Source: Alteribacter lacisalsi (GTDB taxonomy: Bacteria; Bacillota; Bacilli; Bacillales; Salisediminibacteriaceae). From it: a DNA stretch of 64,000 nt. Where the stretch lies: contig NZ_PDOF01000003.1 of assembly GCF_003226345.1 (NCBI RefSeq), forward strand, positions 620,001 through 684,000, in the 5' to 3' direction. The position numbers and the translations under genes were made by a program. The notes under the pieces were generated by a model that was not told where the DNA came from, did not search any database, and saw only the letters and a list, made by a program, of their open reading frames with translations. Of the stretch, positions 8,038 to 17,147 are shown in pieces; positions within the stretch are counted from its first letter, which is position 1; each line of letters opens with the position of its first letter.

Positions 8038-8508
8038 ATGACCGAACAGAGACTGAGCATGAATGAATGGCACCGCAAACAGGCAGCCCATAATTTTAAC
8101 GCAACTTGGGACCTGATGGAGAAAGAGGATCGGACGCCAGCCGATGATCTTCAGATGATTCATACGGCCCACGCGTCCCGTTTCCATTGGGGTGAGATCG
8201 GAACCCCTGTGGAATTCAGCCGCGGTGAATGGCAGCTCTCCAGAGTATATGCCATTACAGGAATGGCGGAGAGCGCACTCTATCATGCCAATCATGCCCT
8301 TGAAATCTGTCTGGATAACGAGATTGCAGACTTTGACCTCGCTTTTGCATACGAATCCGCTGCCAGAGCCTATCAGGTGGCAGGGGATACTCGGCAGATG
8401 AAAAGATACTTGGAAAAAGCCGAGGCTGCCGCGCTTAAAATTGATAAAGCAGAAGACAGAGACTACTTCTTAAGCGAACTGGCCACGATTGAAAAAATAA
8501 ATGTCTGA
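8038..8508 (+). CDS. Small TPR-like protein of unknown function
   Basis: 156 residues, ATG after a strong AGGAGGT site. The middle and C-terminal parts consist of paired helices with TPR-like spacing (ALYHANHALEICL, AFAYESAARAYQVAG, RQMKRYLEKAEAAAL). The N-terminal half has WHRKQAAHNFNATWDLM and FHWGEIGTPVEFSRGEWQLS, which I do not recognise as a named domain. No signal peptide or membrane segment is visible, so it is probably a cytoplasmic protein-interaction module. A dispersed palindromic repeat begins immediately after the stop codon. Confidence 0.75.
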   Translation: MTEQRLSMNEWHRKQAAHNFNATWDLMEKEDRTPADDLQMIHTAHASRFHWGEIGTPVEFSRGEWQLSRVYAITGMAESALYHANHALEICLDNEIADFDLAFAYESAARAYQVAGDTRQMKRYLEKAEAAALKIDKAEDRDYFLSELATIEKINV

Positions 8509-8668
8509 GCGAAAGGCGGCGAGTCCAGCGACGAGCGTTTGCTTCACGAATAAGCTGCAAGCTGCTTCGACGCAGACCGCTTCGAAGAGGGTATGCTGGC
8601 AGAGGAAGAAGCAGGAATTTTCCCGAGGAGGCTGAAGCGATGCCCGCGGAAAGCGTCCGCCTGCAGCG
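8509..8668 (-). repeat. Dispersed palindromic element, family A copy 1
   Basis: About 160 bp, nearly the reverse complement of 17148-17308 over its whole length. Shared blocks include GCAAACGCTC, TTATTCGTGAAG and CAGCATACCC, read in the orientation of the other copy. Terminal arms AGGCGG (8514-8519) and CCGCCT (8657-8662) pair perfectly, although the arm sequence differs from the other copy. No open reading frame is preserved between copies. Confidence 0.8.
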
Positions 8669-8698
8669 GTATAAAACAACAAACTTTACAGTTGAATG

Positions 8699-8740
8699 CA
8701 AAAGACCAGTGCCGGATCATTTCGGTACTGGTCTTTCATT
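8699..8740 (-). terminator. Terminator of the FrnE-like gene
   Basis: Stem AAAGACCAGT-CCG / CGG-ACTGGTCTTT with an 8-base loop; on the minus strand it is followed by TTTTGC. It lies 30 bases past the stop of the DsbA-like gene and may also stop read-through from the plus strand. Confidence 0.85.
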
Positions 8741-8770
8741 TTAAATCGCCTCTGCACCATCCAAAGGGGA

Positions 8771-9466
8771 TCAAATGCTGCAGCTGCCACCACTGCAGTC
8801 CGGACCTCCTTCTTTGCCCTGTTTGTCGGCAGATGATTCCGTTCTTACCTGTTCAAGCACTTCGAGCAGTTTATGTGGAGGCTGTGCGCCTGAAACGGCA
8901 TACTTTTCATTGAAGACGAAAAACGGCACACCGCTCACACCTGCTGCAGCAGCTTTTTCCTGATCTTTCAGCACGTAATCGCGGTACTGACCGGACTCAA
9001 GAACCTGAAGAGCTTTTGAGCGGACCAGGCCAGCTTCCTCAGCCAGATCTGCAAGTGTCTTAAAGCAGTTGATATCCCGCCCTTCTGTAAAGAACGCCTG
9101 CATCGTTCTTTCTGTAAACGTGCCGCCTTTCCCCTTTTCTGCTGCGTAATGACTAAGCCGGTGCGCCGCTTCAGTATTCGCTGGAATCATGGCATCGAAA
9201 TCATATCGAAGACCGGCCTGTTCAGCCTGAACTGCCACATTTGCTGTTGTTTGTTTTGCCTGCTCAATGGTCATGCCGTACTTTCGGGAAAGGATATCAT
9301 ACATCGTCTTTCCAGACACCGCAGAAGCCCCGGGATCAAGCTGAAAACTGCGGAAGGCAGTAGATACCTCCCCCCTTCCTTCAAACTGCTCCAGGGCCTT
9401 CTCAAGGTGCCTCTTGCCGATATAGCAGAACGGGCAGACAAAGTCCGACCATATTTCAATTTTCAT
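8771..9466 (-). CDS. DsbA-family / FrnE-like thiol oxidoreductase
   Basis: 231 residues with thioredoxin fold and active site Cys11-Pro-Phe-Cys14 (WSDFVCPFCYIG). The helical insertion (GMTIEQAKQ ... NTEAAHRL) and the cis-Pro loop GVSGVPFFVF place it in the FrnE/DsbA-like group of cytoplasmic proteins. There is no signal peptide. The C-terminus carries an extra CSGGSC motif after a short linker, a possible second redox or metal-binding pair. The ATG follows GAGGAGCG. Its substrate is unknown; relatives are linked to oxidative-stress protection or protein disulfide exchange. Confidence 0.87.
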   Translation of the reverse strand: MKIEIWSDFVCPFCYIGKRHLEKALEQFEGRGEVSTAFRSFQLDPGASAVSGKTMYDILSRKYGMTIEQAKQTTANVAVQAEQAGLRYDFDAMIPANTEAAHRLSHYAAEKGKGGTFTERTMQAFFTEGRDINCFKTLADLAEEAGLVRSKALQVLESGQYRDYVLKDQEKAAAAGVSGVPFFVFNEKYAVSGAQPPHKLLEVLEQVRTESSADKQGKEGGPDCSGGSCSI

Positions 9467-9619
9467 GAATATCGCTCCTCTAATTTATTTTTCCCGGATT
9501 GGGGTGAATTTTATTTCAGCAGTCCGTGACCAAAACTACAAACCGGCCTTCTTTGCCGCTCATTATGTTCTCTATAGTATATACTATTTACCTGATTCAC
9601 ACTTCCTGTTTTGACTGTT

Positions 9620-10168
9620 TCAGAGAATGAAAGTGTTCCTCTTTTTCTGATAAAGAGTCTGGTAATACAACGCCTGGATTGTTCCTCCCCCAGCCTGGAA
9701 CCAGCTTCCCACTGCAGATGCGGCAGCCCCCGGCTTTTCTGCTCCCCGAAGCTGCAGAGAGGCCCCGAGAGCTTCCAGTGCAGCACCGAATGCCTGAATA
9801 CTGTTTGTTAAAATAAGCAGCTCTTCTGTTTCTTCCAGATTTTCATATGCGGCACCGGCAGCTTGAAGGGAATCTCCAGTCACAACAAGACGCAGACCTG
9901 CTGTAGAGTAACCATACAGCTGAAGTGCCGCTCCAAAAGAGCTTGTTCCAGCTCCAGCAGCTCCCAATAAGGCACCAAGCCTTCCGGTTTCATTGGAAAC
10001 CCCTGCTGCCAGCAGGGCATTTCCGACCGACTGAAGGCCTTCCCCTGCTACTTCCATTGACTGATTCACAATCGTTACTTCCCTGATCTGTGCTGTCGAG
10101 GCCAGAGCAGCAGTAATCTGCCCGAATGCTTCAACCCAGCTCCCGACTAAAAGCTCCTGCTCCACCAC
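9620..10168 (-). CDS. Gly/Ala-rich repetitive protein (possibly DUF6944 type)
   Basis: 182 residues from GTG 10168 (or GTG 10165) after AGGAGAGGGG. The sequence is built from about six loosely repeated blocks of 18-24 residues with the core G-x-x-LQA-x-GAA-x-x-x-LG. Examples are GEGLQSVGNALLAAG, GDSLQAAGAAYENL, TNSIQAFGAALEALG and GSWFQAGGGTIQAL. Cysteines are absent, and the blocks look like amphipathic Ala/Gly helices. I recall Bacillus proteins of this style being named DUF6944 repetitive proteins, but that is memory rather than a search. There is no signal peptide, and the function is unknown. Confidence 0.7.
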   Translation of the reverse strand: MVEQELLVGSWVEAFGQITAALASTAQIREVTIVNQSMEVAGEGLQSVGNALLAAGVSNETGRLGALLGAAGAGTSSFGAALQLYGYSTAGLRLVVTGDSLQAAGAAYENLEETEELLILTNSIQAFGAALEALGASLQLRGAEKPGAAASAVGSWFQAGGGTIQALYYQTLYQKKRNTFIL

Positions 10169-10295
10169 CTCAGCCCCTCTCCTATTTCAGCGTATTCATC
10201 TGATACTGGTCCGGGACAGAGGCACAAAAATAGATTTTCCACACTGAGCGGGGTAAGATGAACCTGCTGTATTCTGACGCATTGGGGTGACACTG

Positions 10296-11411
10296 ATGAA
10301 AGCATGGCTGTTTTTCACTGCTTTTTTACTCATATACTCTGCACTTACTTTTTACCTCGGCTGGAACATTTGGGTCTGGCTGCAGTCTTGGACCGATATT
10401 CACAGCCCCTTATTGTTTTCTGCCGCTGTTACCCTCTCTGCTTTCGGCTACATGCTCGGCCGTATGCACCGTGTTCTTGCGTTTTTGAAGATCATCGGGG
10501 TCTACTGGATGATTCTGTTTCAGTACGGTCTGCTGCTTTTCCCTGCAGCCGGTCTCATTGTTCTGATTCTCGGACTGTTTGGGTTCAGTCCGGAACATAC
10601 AGTTTTCTGGACAGGCGCTGCAGCAGCCTTTACTTTGGCAGTAATCTTCACTGTCGGAACGTATCAGGCATACATCCCTGTGACCCGGCACTATACCATT
10701 TCCATTCCAAAAGACGGAGGCACGTTTGACCGCATCCGCATTGGCGCTGCTTCTGATATGCACTTTGGTACCCTGTCGGGCATTGGGCATTTGAAAAGAC
10801 TTCGCACAGAACTTAATAAACTGAAACCGGATCTGATCGTGTTTCCTGGTGACATTATTGATGACAGTCCGGATGTGTTTCAGAAAAGAAACATGGGGGC
10901 TGTGATGAAGGAGATCACGGCGCCGCTTGGCGTGTACGGCATTCTTGGGAACCACGAATACTACGGACGGAAAAAGGAAGAAATCATTGAAGAAATGCAA
11001 ACGAGCGGTGTCACTATGCTGCTCGATGAACACGTGCTTGCAGGAAACAGTATCTACCTGGCAGGAAGACGTGACCGGACGGAAAAAGACAGACTCTCCG
11101 CCTCGGAAATGACCAGCGGTTTACACTTGGACAAACCGGTCATCCTCCTTGATCACCAGCCCTATGAACTGGATAAAGCCCGCGAGGCCGGAGCTGACCT
11201 TATGATTTCAGGACATACGCACCGGGGCCAGATGTGGCCGAATAACTGGATTACCCAAAAGATGTATGAAAACGACTGGGGTTATCTTAAAAAAGGCACC
11301 CTTCATTCCATTGTTTCATCGGGATTCGGCTTCTGGGGACCTCCCCTTCGGATTGGAAGCCGATCGGAAGTTGTCTGTATCGACATTACATTCACTGGAA
11401 AAAACGCTTAA
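10296..11411 (+). CDS. Membrane-anchored calcineurin-like metallophosphoesterase
   Basis: 371 residues from ATG 10296, which sits 6 bases after GGGGTG; a GTG at 10287 is an alternative. The first 135 residues hold four to five hydrophobic helices. The catalytic domain follows with the metal-ligand motifs in order: SDMHFG, GDIIDD, GNHEYY and SGHTHRGQ, with an intervening DHQP. This matches YkuE/YaeI-type phosphoesterases, placed at the membrane with a probable cytoplasmic catalytic face. The natural substrate is unknown. It is convergent with the PAP2 gene across a shared terminator. Confidence 0.88.
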   Translation: MKAWLFFTAFLLIYSALTFYLGWNIWVWLQSWTDIHSPLLFSAAVTLSAFGYMLGRMHRVLAFLKIIGVYWMILFQYGLLLFPAAGLIVLILGLFGFSPEHTVFWTGAAAAFTLAVIFTVGTYQAYIPVTRHYTISIPKDGGTFDRIRIGAASDMHFGTLSGIGHLKRLRTELNKLKPDLIVFPGDIIDDSPDVFQKRNMGAVMKEITAPLGVYGILGNHEYYGRKKEEIIEEMQTSGVTMLLDEHVLAGNSIYLAGRRDRTEKDRLSASEMTSGLHLDKPVILLDHQPYELDKAREAGADLMISGHTHRGQMWPNNWITQKMYENDWGYLKKGTLHSIVSSGFGFWGPPLRIGSRSEVVCIDITFTGKNA

Positions 11412-11450
11412 AAAGCTGAGTTACCCGTGCGGACGGGAACTCAGCTTTTT
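11410..11450. terminator. Bidirectional terminator between convergent genes
   Basis: AAAAAGCTGAGTT-CCCG / CGGG-AACTCAGCTTTTT with a 6-base loop, A-rich on the left and T-rich on the right. It serves the metallophosphoesterase gene and overlaps the last codons of the opposing PAP2 gene. Confidence 0.88.
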
Positions 11451-12094
11451 CTGTTACCGGGCTTTGTTTCAAACCATCGTTTCCAGACAAGCACCGAAAT
11501 GAAGATCCAGATCCCCCCTGCAAGAAACCCTGCTACAACGTCTGTAGGGTAATGGACCCCCAGATAAATCCGGGACAGTCCGATGGAAAAAATGATCACG
11601 GCTGCTGCTGAAGCTGTCGCGATCCTGACCGGTGACCGGTCTGACAGCCGTATAATAAAATAAGCAAGCAGTCCGAATGTCATCATTGAGCCCATCGAGT
11701 GGCCGCTCGGAAAACTGAAACCGGGCTCTTCCAGAAGCGGATTCAAATCCGGCCGTTCCCGCTGAAAGATTCCTTTAAGAAGCCAGTTGATCAGCCCACC
11801 GGCTCCGACTGCTGCAGGATAGAACAGGGCCATCCGCCACCTTTTGCGCCAGCCGAGAAACAGCGCTCCGAGCACAGCCGTAAGCCCCAGTGCATAGACG
11901 GATCCTGCGCTGGTCACAGCCAGTACTGCTTGTGTCAGACTGTCGGTTTCTGCCCGCTGTACGGTATTCATAATAAACAGGTCTGTACTGCTCATTACTT
12001 TCCCAGCCTGAGTACGCAGCGTTTCTATATATAAAAGGGCCATGAGGATCACAAGGCCCCCCGCCATCAGGATAATTCTCTTTTTTTCCTTCAC
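11441..12094 (-). CDS. PAP2-superfamily membrane phosphatase
   Basis: 217 residues, starting at GTG 12094, which is 8 bases downstream of AAAGGAGG; an in-frame ATG at 12118 would place that site inside the gene. The three PAP2 signatures are seen as KGIFQRERP, PSGHS and SRIYLGVHYPTDV, giving the catalytic His and Arg residues. About six membrane helices. The family dephosphorylates lipid pyrophosphates such as undecaprenyl diphosphate or phosphatidylglycerophosphate on the outer face of the membrane. The exact substrate cannot be assigned here. Confidence 0.9.
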   Translation of the reverse strand: MKEKKRIILMAGGLVILMALLYIETLRTQAGKVMSSTDLFIMNTVQRAETDSLTQAVLAVTSAGSVYALGLTAVLGALFLGWRKRWRMALFYPAAVGAGGLINWLLKGIFQRERPDLNPLLEEPGFSFPSGHSMGSMMTFGLLAYFIIRLSDRSPVRIATASAAAVIIFSIGLSRIYLGVHYPTDVVAGFLAGGIWIFISVLVWKRWFETKPGNRKS

Positions 12095-12133
12095 CTGCTC
12101 CCCCTCCTTTAAGGACATCTTTCCCTCTTCAGC

Positions 12134-12167
12134 AAAAAAAGAATCCCCGCATGAATCAGGCGGGGAT
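12134..12167 (-). terminator. Terminator of the ThDP-enzyme gene
   Basis: Stem ATCCCCGC / GCGGGGAT with a 9-base loop; the minus strand continues with TTCTTTTTTT. Confidence 0.85.
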
Positions 12168-12180
12168 GAAGTCCAGTCTG

Positions 12181-13818
12181 TTATTTACCGAAGGAAGAGA
12201 GGAATTTAACCCGGTCTCCCATGGGAGGAACACTGTTATCAACAAGATCTATCTCGAGAACAGCCGGGCCTCCTCCTTCTCTTAACCCGTTTATTGTGTC
12301 TTCTGTTAAATCATCCATCTTCTCTACACGGGCGCTCGGCACGCCGAGGGCTGCGGCCATAGCAGCAATATTGACGCCTTCCTGCTCAAAAGAGGCATGG
12401 GAACGCTTATACTGCAGCGTATGACCGTGATAAACCATACCCAGCCTGGCGTTATTCATGACGATAAACAGAACCGGCAGGTTGTACTCTTTTGCCGTAA
12501 GCATTTCCATTCCATGCATAAAGAAGCACCCATCCCCGGTTATGGCAGCAACCGGCCGGTCCGGTTCTGCAAAGGCACTGCCGATGGCTGAACCGATCCC
12601 GCTCCCCATCGCACCGAAGTGGACATTGATATCGAACGAGCCTTCTTCCTTTACTTCCATGTAGTGAATCACATAGGACATAAACTCACCGATATCGATC
12701 GTGTACCGGGTCAGAGGCGGCAGGGATTCCTGAAGCTTCAGAAATACATTTTTCGTATTGTATGCTTCATCGGCTTCTCTACGGGGAGTTGCTGCTTCAC
12801 CTTTATTTCTCTTAAGACCTAATGTTTGCAGTTCCTCATTTAAGAACAGCAGACTCAGTTCGAGATCTCCGAGTACGGGGATATCAACCGGGTATTTACG
12901 GTTGAATACGTACTCATCAAAGTCCATCTGTACCACAAACCGGTCTTTTGCAAGGTTCTCATTCCAGTTGTTCGTCGCTGTTTCCCCAAGGCTCGATCCG
13001 AGCACCACAATCGCTTCGTTCGGCTTATTGTGATTGATCACTTCCGAAGCAGCCTCGTGTCCCGCGAACCCGAATACCCCCTTCAGCTGGGGATGATCAC
13101 TGCTAATGCACCCTCTCGCCTGCGGGGTTGTTACGATTGGCCAGCCAAGAAGTTCCGCAAGTTCCACTACCTGCTCAGAAGCATTGCGGATCCCCTGGCC
13201 GGCAAAAAGAATCCCGTTTTCCCGTGAAGCCAGTTCTTTTGCCACGGCTGAAATCGTATCCGCGTCAGGAACGACTGGTGAACGTTTTTTTGGAAAAGCA
13301 GGAAGCGGACCGGGCTCAACCTGGGTGAGCTGCACATCGATCGGCATCGCCACGTGAACCGGTCCCGGGACGCCGCTGAGGGCAATCTCCGTTGCCTTGG
13401 CTACTTCCTTAAGGAGGTCTGCTGCATCAGTAACTGTTACGCTGTATTTCGTGACAGGGTCAAATACAGGCTGGGCATCAAGCTCCTGTGAGGCATTGAG
13501 GCCGACCGTATTTACTGGTACTGCCCCTGTAAGAAAAAGAACCGGCAGATGCTCACGCATGGCGTTTGCCGCCCCTGTGACCATATTCGTTGCTCCAGGA
13601 CCGCTGCAGCTGATACAGACGCTTATTTCACGGGCGTATCTGGCATATGCGCAGGCCATATACCCCGCTGCCCCTTCGTGCTTGGTGACAACCGGTCTCA
13701 TTTCAGGCATATCATAAAGTTCATCAAAAAAAGCATTTACCGATCCTGCAGGGATGCCGAAAATATGGTCCACTCCGCCGGATTTCAAATAATCAAGTAC
13801 TGGTCTGACTGCTTTCAT
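12181..13818 (-). CDS. Thiamine-diphosphate-dependent enzyme, acetolactate synthase-like
   Basis: 545 residues with the three-domain layout of ThDP enzymes. The catalytic glutamate is in VVTKHEGAAGYMA, the central cofactor-binding-like domain contains ILFAGQGIRNASE, and the ThDP-Mg motif GDGCFFMHGMEML ends at VMNNARLGMV. It is closest by eye to the IlvB/AlsS/PoxB group. No regulatory small-subunit gene is adjacent and no alsD follows, so catabolic acetolactate synthase, pyruvate oxidase or another carboligase all remain possible. Monocistronic: it has its own terminator, and an intergenic repeat separates it from the next gene upstream. Confidence 0.82.
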   Translation of the reverse strand: MKAVRPVLDYLKSGGVDHIFGIPAGSVNAFFDELYDMPEMRPVVTKHEGAAGYMACAYARYAREISVCISCSGPGATNMVTGAANAMREHLPVLFLTGAVPVNTVGLNASQELDAQPVFDPVTKYSVTVTDAADLLKEVAKATEIALSGVPGPVHVAMPIDVQLTQVEPGPLPAFPKKRSPVVPDADTISAVAKELASRENGILFAGQGIRNASEQVVELAELLGWPIVTTPQARGCISSDHPQLKGVFGFAGHEAASEVINHNKPNEAIVVLGSSLGETATNNWNENLAKDRFVVQMDFDEYVFNRKYPVDIPVLGDLELSLLFLNEELQTLGLKRNKGEAATPRREADEAYNTKNVFLKLQESLPPLTRYTIDIGEFMSYVIHYMEVKEEGSFDINVHFGAMGSGIGSAIGSAFAEPDRPVAAITGDGCFFMHGMEMLTAKEYNLPVLFIVMNNARLGMVYHGHTLQYKRSHASFEQEGVNIAAMAAALGVPSARVEKMDDLTEDTINGLREGGGPAVLEIDLVDNSVPPMGDRVKFLSSFGK

Positions 13819-14139
13819 AACGAAACATCTCCCTGATAATTAGCTTTTTTGGCCTCGGAACAAATGGATTGGCTTTCTTTGACCAGAAGCTTCGCTTCAC
13901 GCCGTCCGTTCGCTTTCCGCGGCGATGCCGGCAAGCCTCCTCGGCTGCGCCTGCGGGGTCTCTCCTGGCCTCTATTGCCGCAGGAGTCTCACTGCCGGCG
14001 TGAAGCTGCGCACGTTAAGTAACCAACTGATCTTTTTCAATCGCCATGGTGTCTGTCCGGGCATTCTGCCTGACTAAGGAGTTATGTTTATATGTGTACC
14101 GTTAATGCAGTCTTTCTTTCAAAGGCCATCGTTTCGTTG
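13819..14139. other. Intergenic region filled by a palindromic repeat
   Basis: This 321-bp gap holds one family B repeat (13890-14012). The remaining sequence carries the ribosome-binding site of the ThDP-enzyme gene and shows no coding potential. Confidence 0.6.
13890..14012 (+). repeat. Dispersed palindromic element, family B copy 1
   Basis: Perfect 10-bp terminal arms CTTCACGCCG (13895-13904) and CGGCGTGAAG (13996-14005) flank a core with CGCTTTCCGCGGC, CCTGCGGGGTCTC and TTGCCGCAGGAGTCTC. The core is shared with 59455-59585, whose arms differ. Confidence 0.8.
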
Positions 14140-16950
14140 TCACCGGGCTGGCTCGAGGAGTTCTTTGAGGCCATCCTCCCGTAGAAACCGCTTTTCAACC
14201 ACGGAAGCGCTGAGCGGCTTGCTGAAATAAAATCCCTGCATCTGACAGCATCCCTTGGAAACAAGAAATTCCGCCTGTTCCAGCGTTTCGACCCCTTCTG
14301 CAATCACGTCCAATTCCATGTTCTTCGCCAGATCAATGATTGTATTGGTAATGGATGCATTCTCTCCGTTCGGACTAATATCCTGAACGAAGGATTTATC
14401 AATTTTCAAAGTATGGATTGGAAACTGCTTTAAATATGCGAGAGACGAATAGCCTGTGCCGAAATCATCGATGGATATATCCACTCCGGAATCTTTGAAC
14501 TCTCTCATTCGAGTGAGCGTGCCTTCGGTATCTTTTAAGATTTGATTTTCGGTGATCTCCAGCTTCAGAAACCTTGCTTCCAGCCCTGTTTCACTGAGTA
14601 CGTTTTTCACTTTGGTGAAAAGATCGGCCTGTTCAAACTCTCTGACGGTAAGGTTGACGGACACATCAAGATTTGTGTAACCCTGCTCATGCCATTCTTT
14701 GAGCTGCCGGCACGATTCTTTAATGACCCATTCTCCAATCGGAACTATCAGTCCGGTATCTTCAGCAATTGGAAGAAAGTCACAGGGCGGGATCATTCCT
14801 TCATGAGGATGATTCCAGCGGAGAAGTGCCTCCAAGCCCGTAACGGTCCCTTTCTTATAATCGATCTGCGGCTGATAAAAAATTTCGAGTTCATTCTGGT
14901 CAAGAGCTTTATAAAGGGCCGTTTCCAATTGAATGCGCTGGTAGAGTCGGTCATCCATATCAGCTTTGTAAAAATGAAAATTGTCGCCGGAGAACTCCTT
15001 TGATTTGTACATCGCCGTATCGGCATTTTTGACGAGGTCATCGGTTGTTTCCCCGTCTTCAGGATAAAGGCTGATACCGATACTGTTTTTGACGTATATT
15101 TCATGGCCGTTGATCACAAATGGGGCGGAAAAATGATGATTGATTCTTTCCACCACCTTCACAACATCTTCTTTTCCCTGGATGTTCGGCAGAAAGATCG
15201 TGAACTCATCCCCGCCCTGACGGGAGACTGTTGCTTCGGCCGGAACCGCTTCTCCCAGTCTGCCGCCGACTTCCTTGAGAAGAAGATCCCCGAAGGTATG
15301 TCCGTGAGTATCATTAACATACTTGAACCGGTCCAGATCCAGAAACAGGACCGCCAGTTTCTCATTGTGAAGCCTGGAATAGTTGATGCCCTGGGTGAGT
15401 CTGTCATTTAACAGGACACGGTTGGGCAGATTGGTCAGACTGTCATAGTACGCCTGGTGTTTAATCTGTTCTTCCATCTGCTTACGCCTCGTAATGTCCT
15501 TGAATGTGACCACATCCCCGGTGACTTTACCGTCCTTTTCGATAGAGGAAATCACATATTCAACCGGGAAACTGGTATTGTCTTTCCGGAAAAACTTCTC
15601 CTCTGTGTCATACTGCTTCCGCTCAGAGGAAAGAGGCGCGTCATCGTGCCCACCTCTGCGTTTGAATATGTACGAGTACGGCTTGCCGATCAGCTCTTCC
15701 ACTGAATCGTATCCAAGCATTCTGGCGCTTGCCGGATTGCAGAACGTGATTCTACCTGACAGATCAAGTCCGAAGATTCCTTCCCCTGCCGAATTCAGTA
15801 TCAGTTCTTTTTCATCCCTCAGCCGTTTCAGTTCGGAAATGACGTGATTCAGTTCATCGTTTTTCTTCTGAATCTCAGCCGTCCGCTCGCGGATAATCAG
15901 ATCCTGTTTTTCTGTGTAAAGAAGATTGGCAACTGTTCCGGCTGTCGTATCAACCACTGATTGAGCCAGCTGCCGCTGGGCAGAAGAAAATCCCCGCCTC
16001 TCACCGCGCAGTTCAACTACCGGAACAACGCCAAGCACTTTGCCTGCCGCCACTAAAGGCATGATGAACAGGGATTCAATGCCAAAACTGCTGCATGCCA
16101 CCCTGTTCACCCTGTCATCCTTGCAGACGTCCTCAATGTAGAGCGGTTCTTTTGAATCGATAACAAAGGTCATGACGGAATCAGCGCGAAGATCCGCGTG
16201 GACCTTTTTATGGGTACCGATCCAGTCTTCCTCGGACCAGGTGCTCTGCCTGCTCAGACGTACAGGGTTCATCACTTCCTCCGCTACCGGATCGATCAGG
16301 TGTGAAGCGGCATTTGGCGTTCCGAGCACTTTTTCCAGATAGTGAAAACAAGTATCCAGCGCTTCTTCCAGGGTCGAACTCATGGAAAGTTCCCTCGATG
16401 CATCAAGAAGCATCTGCTTCTGACTGAGCAGTGTTTCCTTCCGACTGAGAATTTTGGCATTGTTGATAGCCACTGCAGCCATATTGACGTAGGCTTCTAC
16501 ACTTTGAATCTCACATTCACTCAGGTCCATCGGAATGCCGTAGTCAAACAGAAATACAAGACCGAACAGCTCATCCTCATGGGAGATTGGCAGCACAAGA
16601 AGTGATTTAATCTGAAAAGCTTCCACCGCCCTTGCATCGGGTCGAGAATCTCTTGAGGTATCTGGTATGTAAATTGTCTTCCGTGTTTCCATCACTTCTT
16701 TTGCGAGCAGATCCTGTTCCATATCAATTGTGTGTCTGTCGAGCGTCATCCCGTTGATCACTTCAGGCTTACCGACAAATCCCCGAAAACTTCCGTCTTC
16801 CTGAGGGAGGTAAATGCCAACTGAATCACATTGGACGATCTCATCTGAAATGGCTGTGGTCACATGCGTCAGCATTTCCCGAAGCTCCAGGTTCGTATTG
16901 ATTAATTTTGTTATATTGGCTAAGCGGGAATACCGCGTCTGGTCACTCAC
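14140..16950 (-). CDS. GAF-GAF-PAS-GGDEF-EAL cyclic-di-GMP signalling protein
   Basis: 936 residues from a GTG start after GAGAGGTGG. Domains in order: GAF (about 20-165), GAF (about 185-345), a short coiled coil (350-385), PAS (385-495), GGDEF (500-665) and EAL (675-930). The diguanylate cyclase signature GGDEF (579-583) is intact but has no RxxD inhibitory site just upstream. The phosphodiesterase signature EAL (707-709) and the DDFGTGYSSL and EGVET loops are also intact. Both activities are therefore possible, with direction set by the sensory domains. No transmembrane segment is seen, so it is cytoplasmic. It stands alone between two dispersed repeats, with no obvious partner gene. Confidence 0.93.
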   Translation of the reverse strand: MSDQTRYSRLANITKLINTNLELREMLTHVTTAISDEIVQCDSVGIYLPQEDGSFRGFVGKPEVINGMTLDRHTIDMEQDLLAKEVMETRKTIYIPDTSRDSRPDARAVEAFQIKSLLVLPISHEDELFGLVFLFDYGIPMDLSECEIQSVEAYVNMAAVAINNAKILSRKETLLSQKQMLLDASRELSMSSTLEEALDTCFHYLEKVLGTPNAASHLIDPVAEEVMNPVRLSRQSTWSEEDWIGTHKKVHADLRADSVMTFVIDSKEPLYIEDVCKDDRVNRVACSSFGIESLFIMPLVAAGKVLGVVPVVELRGERRGFSSAQRQLAQSVVDTTAGTVANLLYTEKQDLIIRERTAEIQKKNDELNHVISELKRLRDEKELILNSAGEGIFGLDLSGRITFCNPASARMLGYDSVEELIGKPYSYIFKRRGGHDDAPLSSERKQYDTEEKFFRKDNTSFPVEYVISSIEKDGKVTGDVVTFKDITRRKQMEEQIKHQAYYDSLTNLPNRVLLNDRLTQGINYSRLHNEKLAVLFLDLDRFKYVNDTHGHTFGDLLLKEVGGRLGEAVPAEATVSRQGGDEFTIFLPNIQGKEDVVKVVERINHHFSAPFVINGHEIYVKNSIGISLYPEDGETTDDLVKNADTAMYKSKEFSGDNFHFYKADMDDRLYQRIQLETALYKALDQNELEIFYQPQIDYKKGTVTGLEALLRWNHPHEGMIPPCDFLPIAEDTGLIVPIGEWVIKESCRQLKEWHEQGYTNLDVSVNLTVREFEQADLFTKVKNVLSETGLEARFLKLEITENQILKDTEGTLTRMREFKDSGVDISIDDFGTGYSSLAYLKQFPIHTLKIDKSFVQDISPNGENASITNTIIDLAKNMELDVIAEGVETLEQAEFLVSKGCCQMQGFYFSKPLSASVVEKRFLREDGLKELLEPAR

Positions 16951-17147
16951 ATTTATCCACCTCTCTTCTTACTTCGGTCATAAATGGTATTCTTTCAACC
17001 CCTGAAACGAGATTTTTTTCGACTGTCATTTCTACACATTTCACCAGATTCAATTCCCATTCTCTCACATATTCGACAAACTATTGACCTATCCTTCAAT
17101 TACAGTACAAAACGGTAGTAAAAAGAAAAAACATTATTGTTTTAAAA

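Noticed and set aside
8470-8701. Open frames within the family A repeat
   Set aside because: Frames are not kept in the second copy at 17148-17308, so the element is non-coding.
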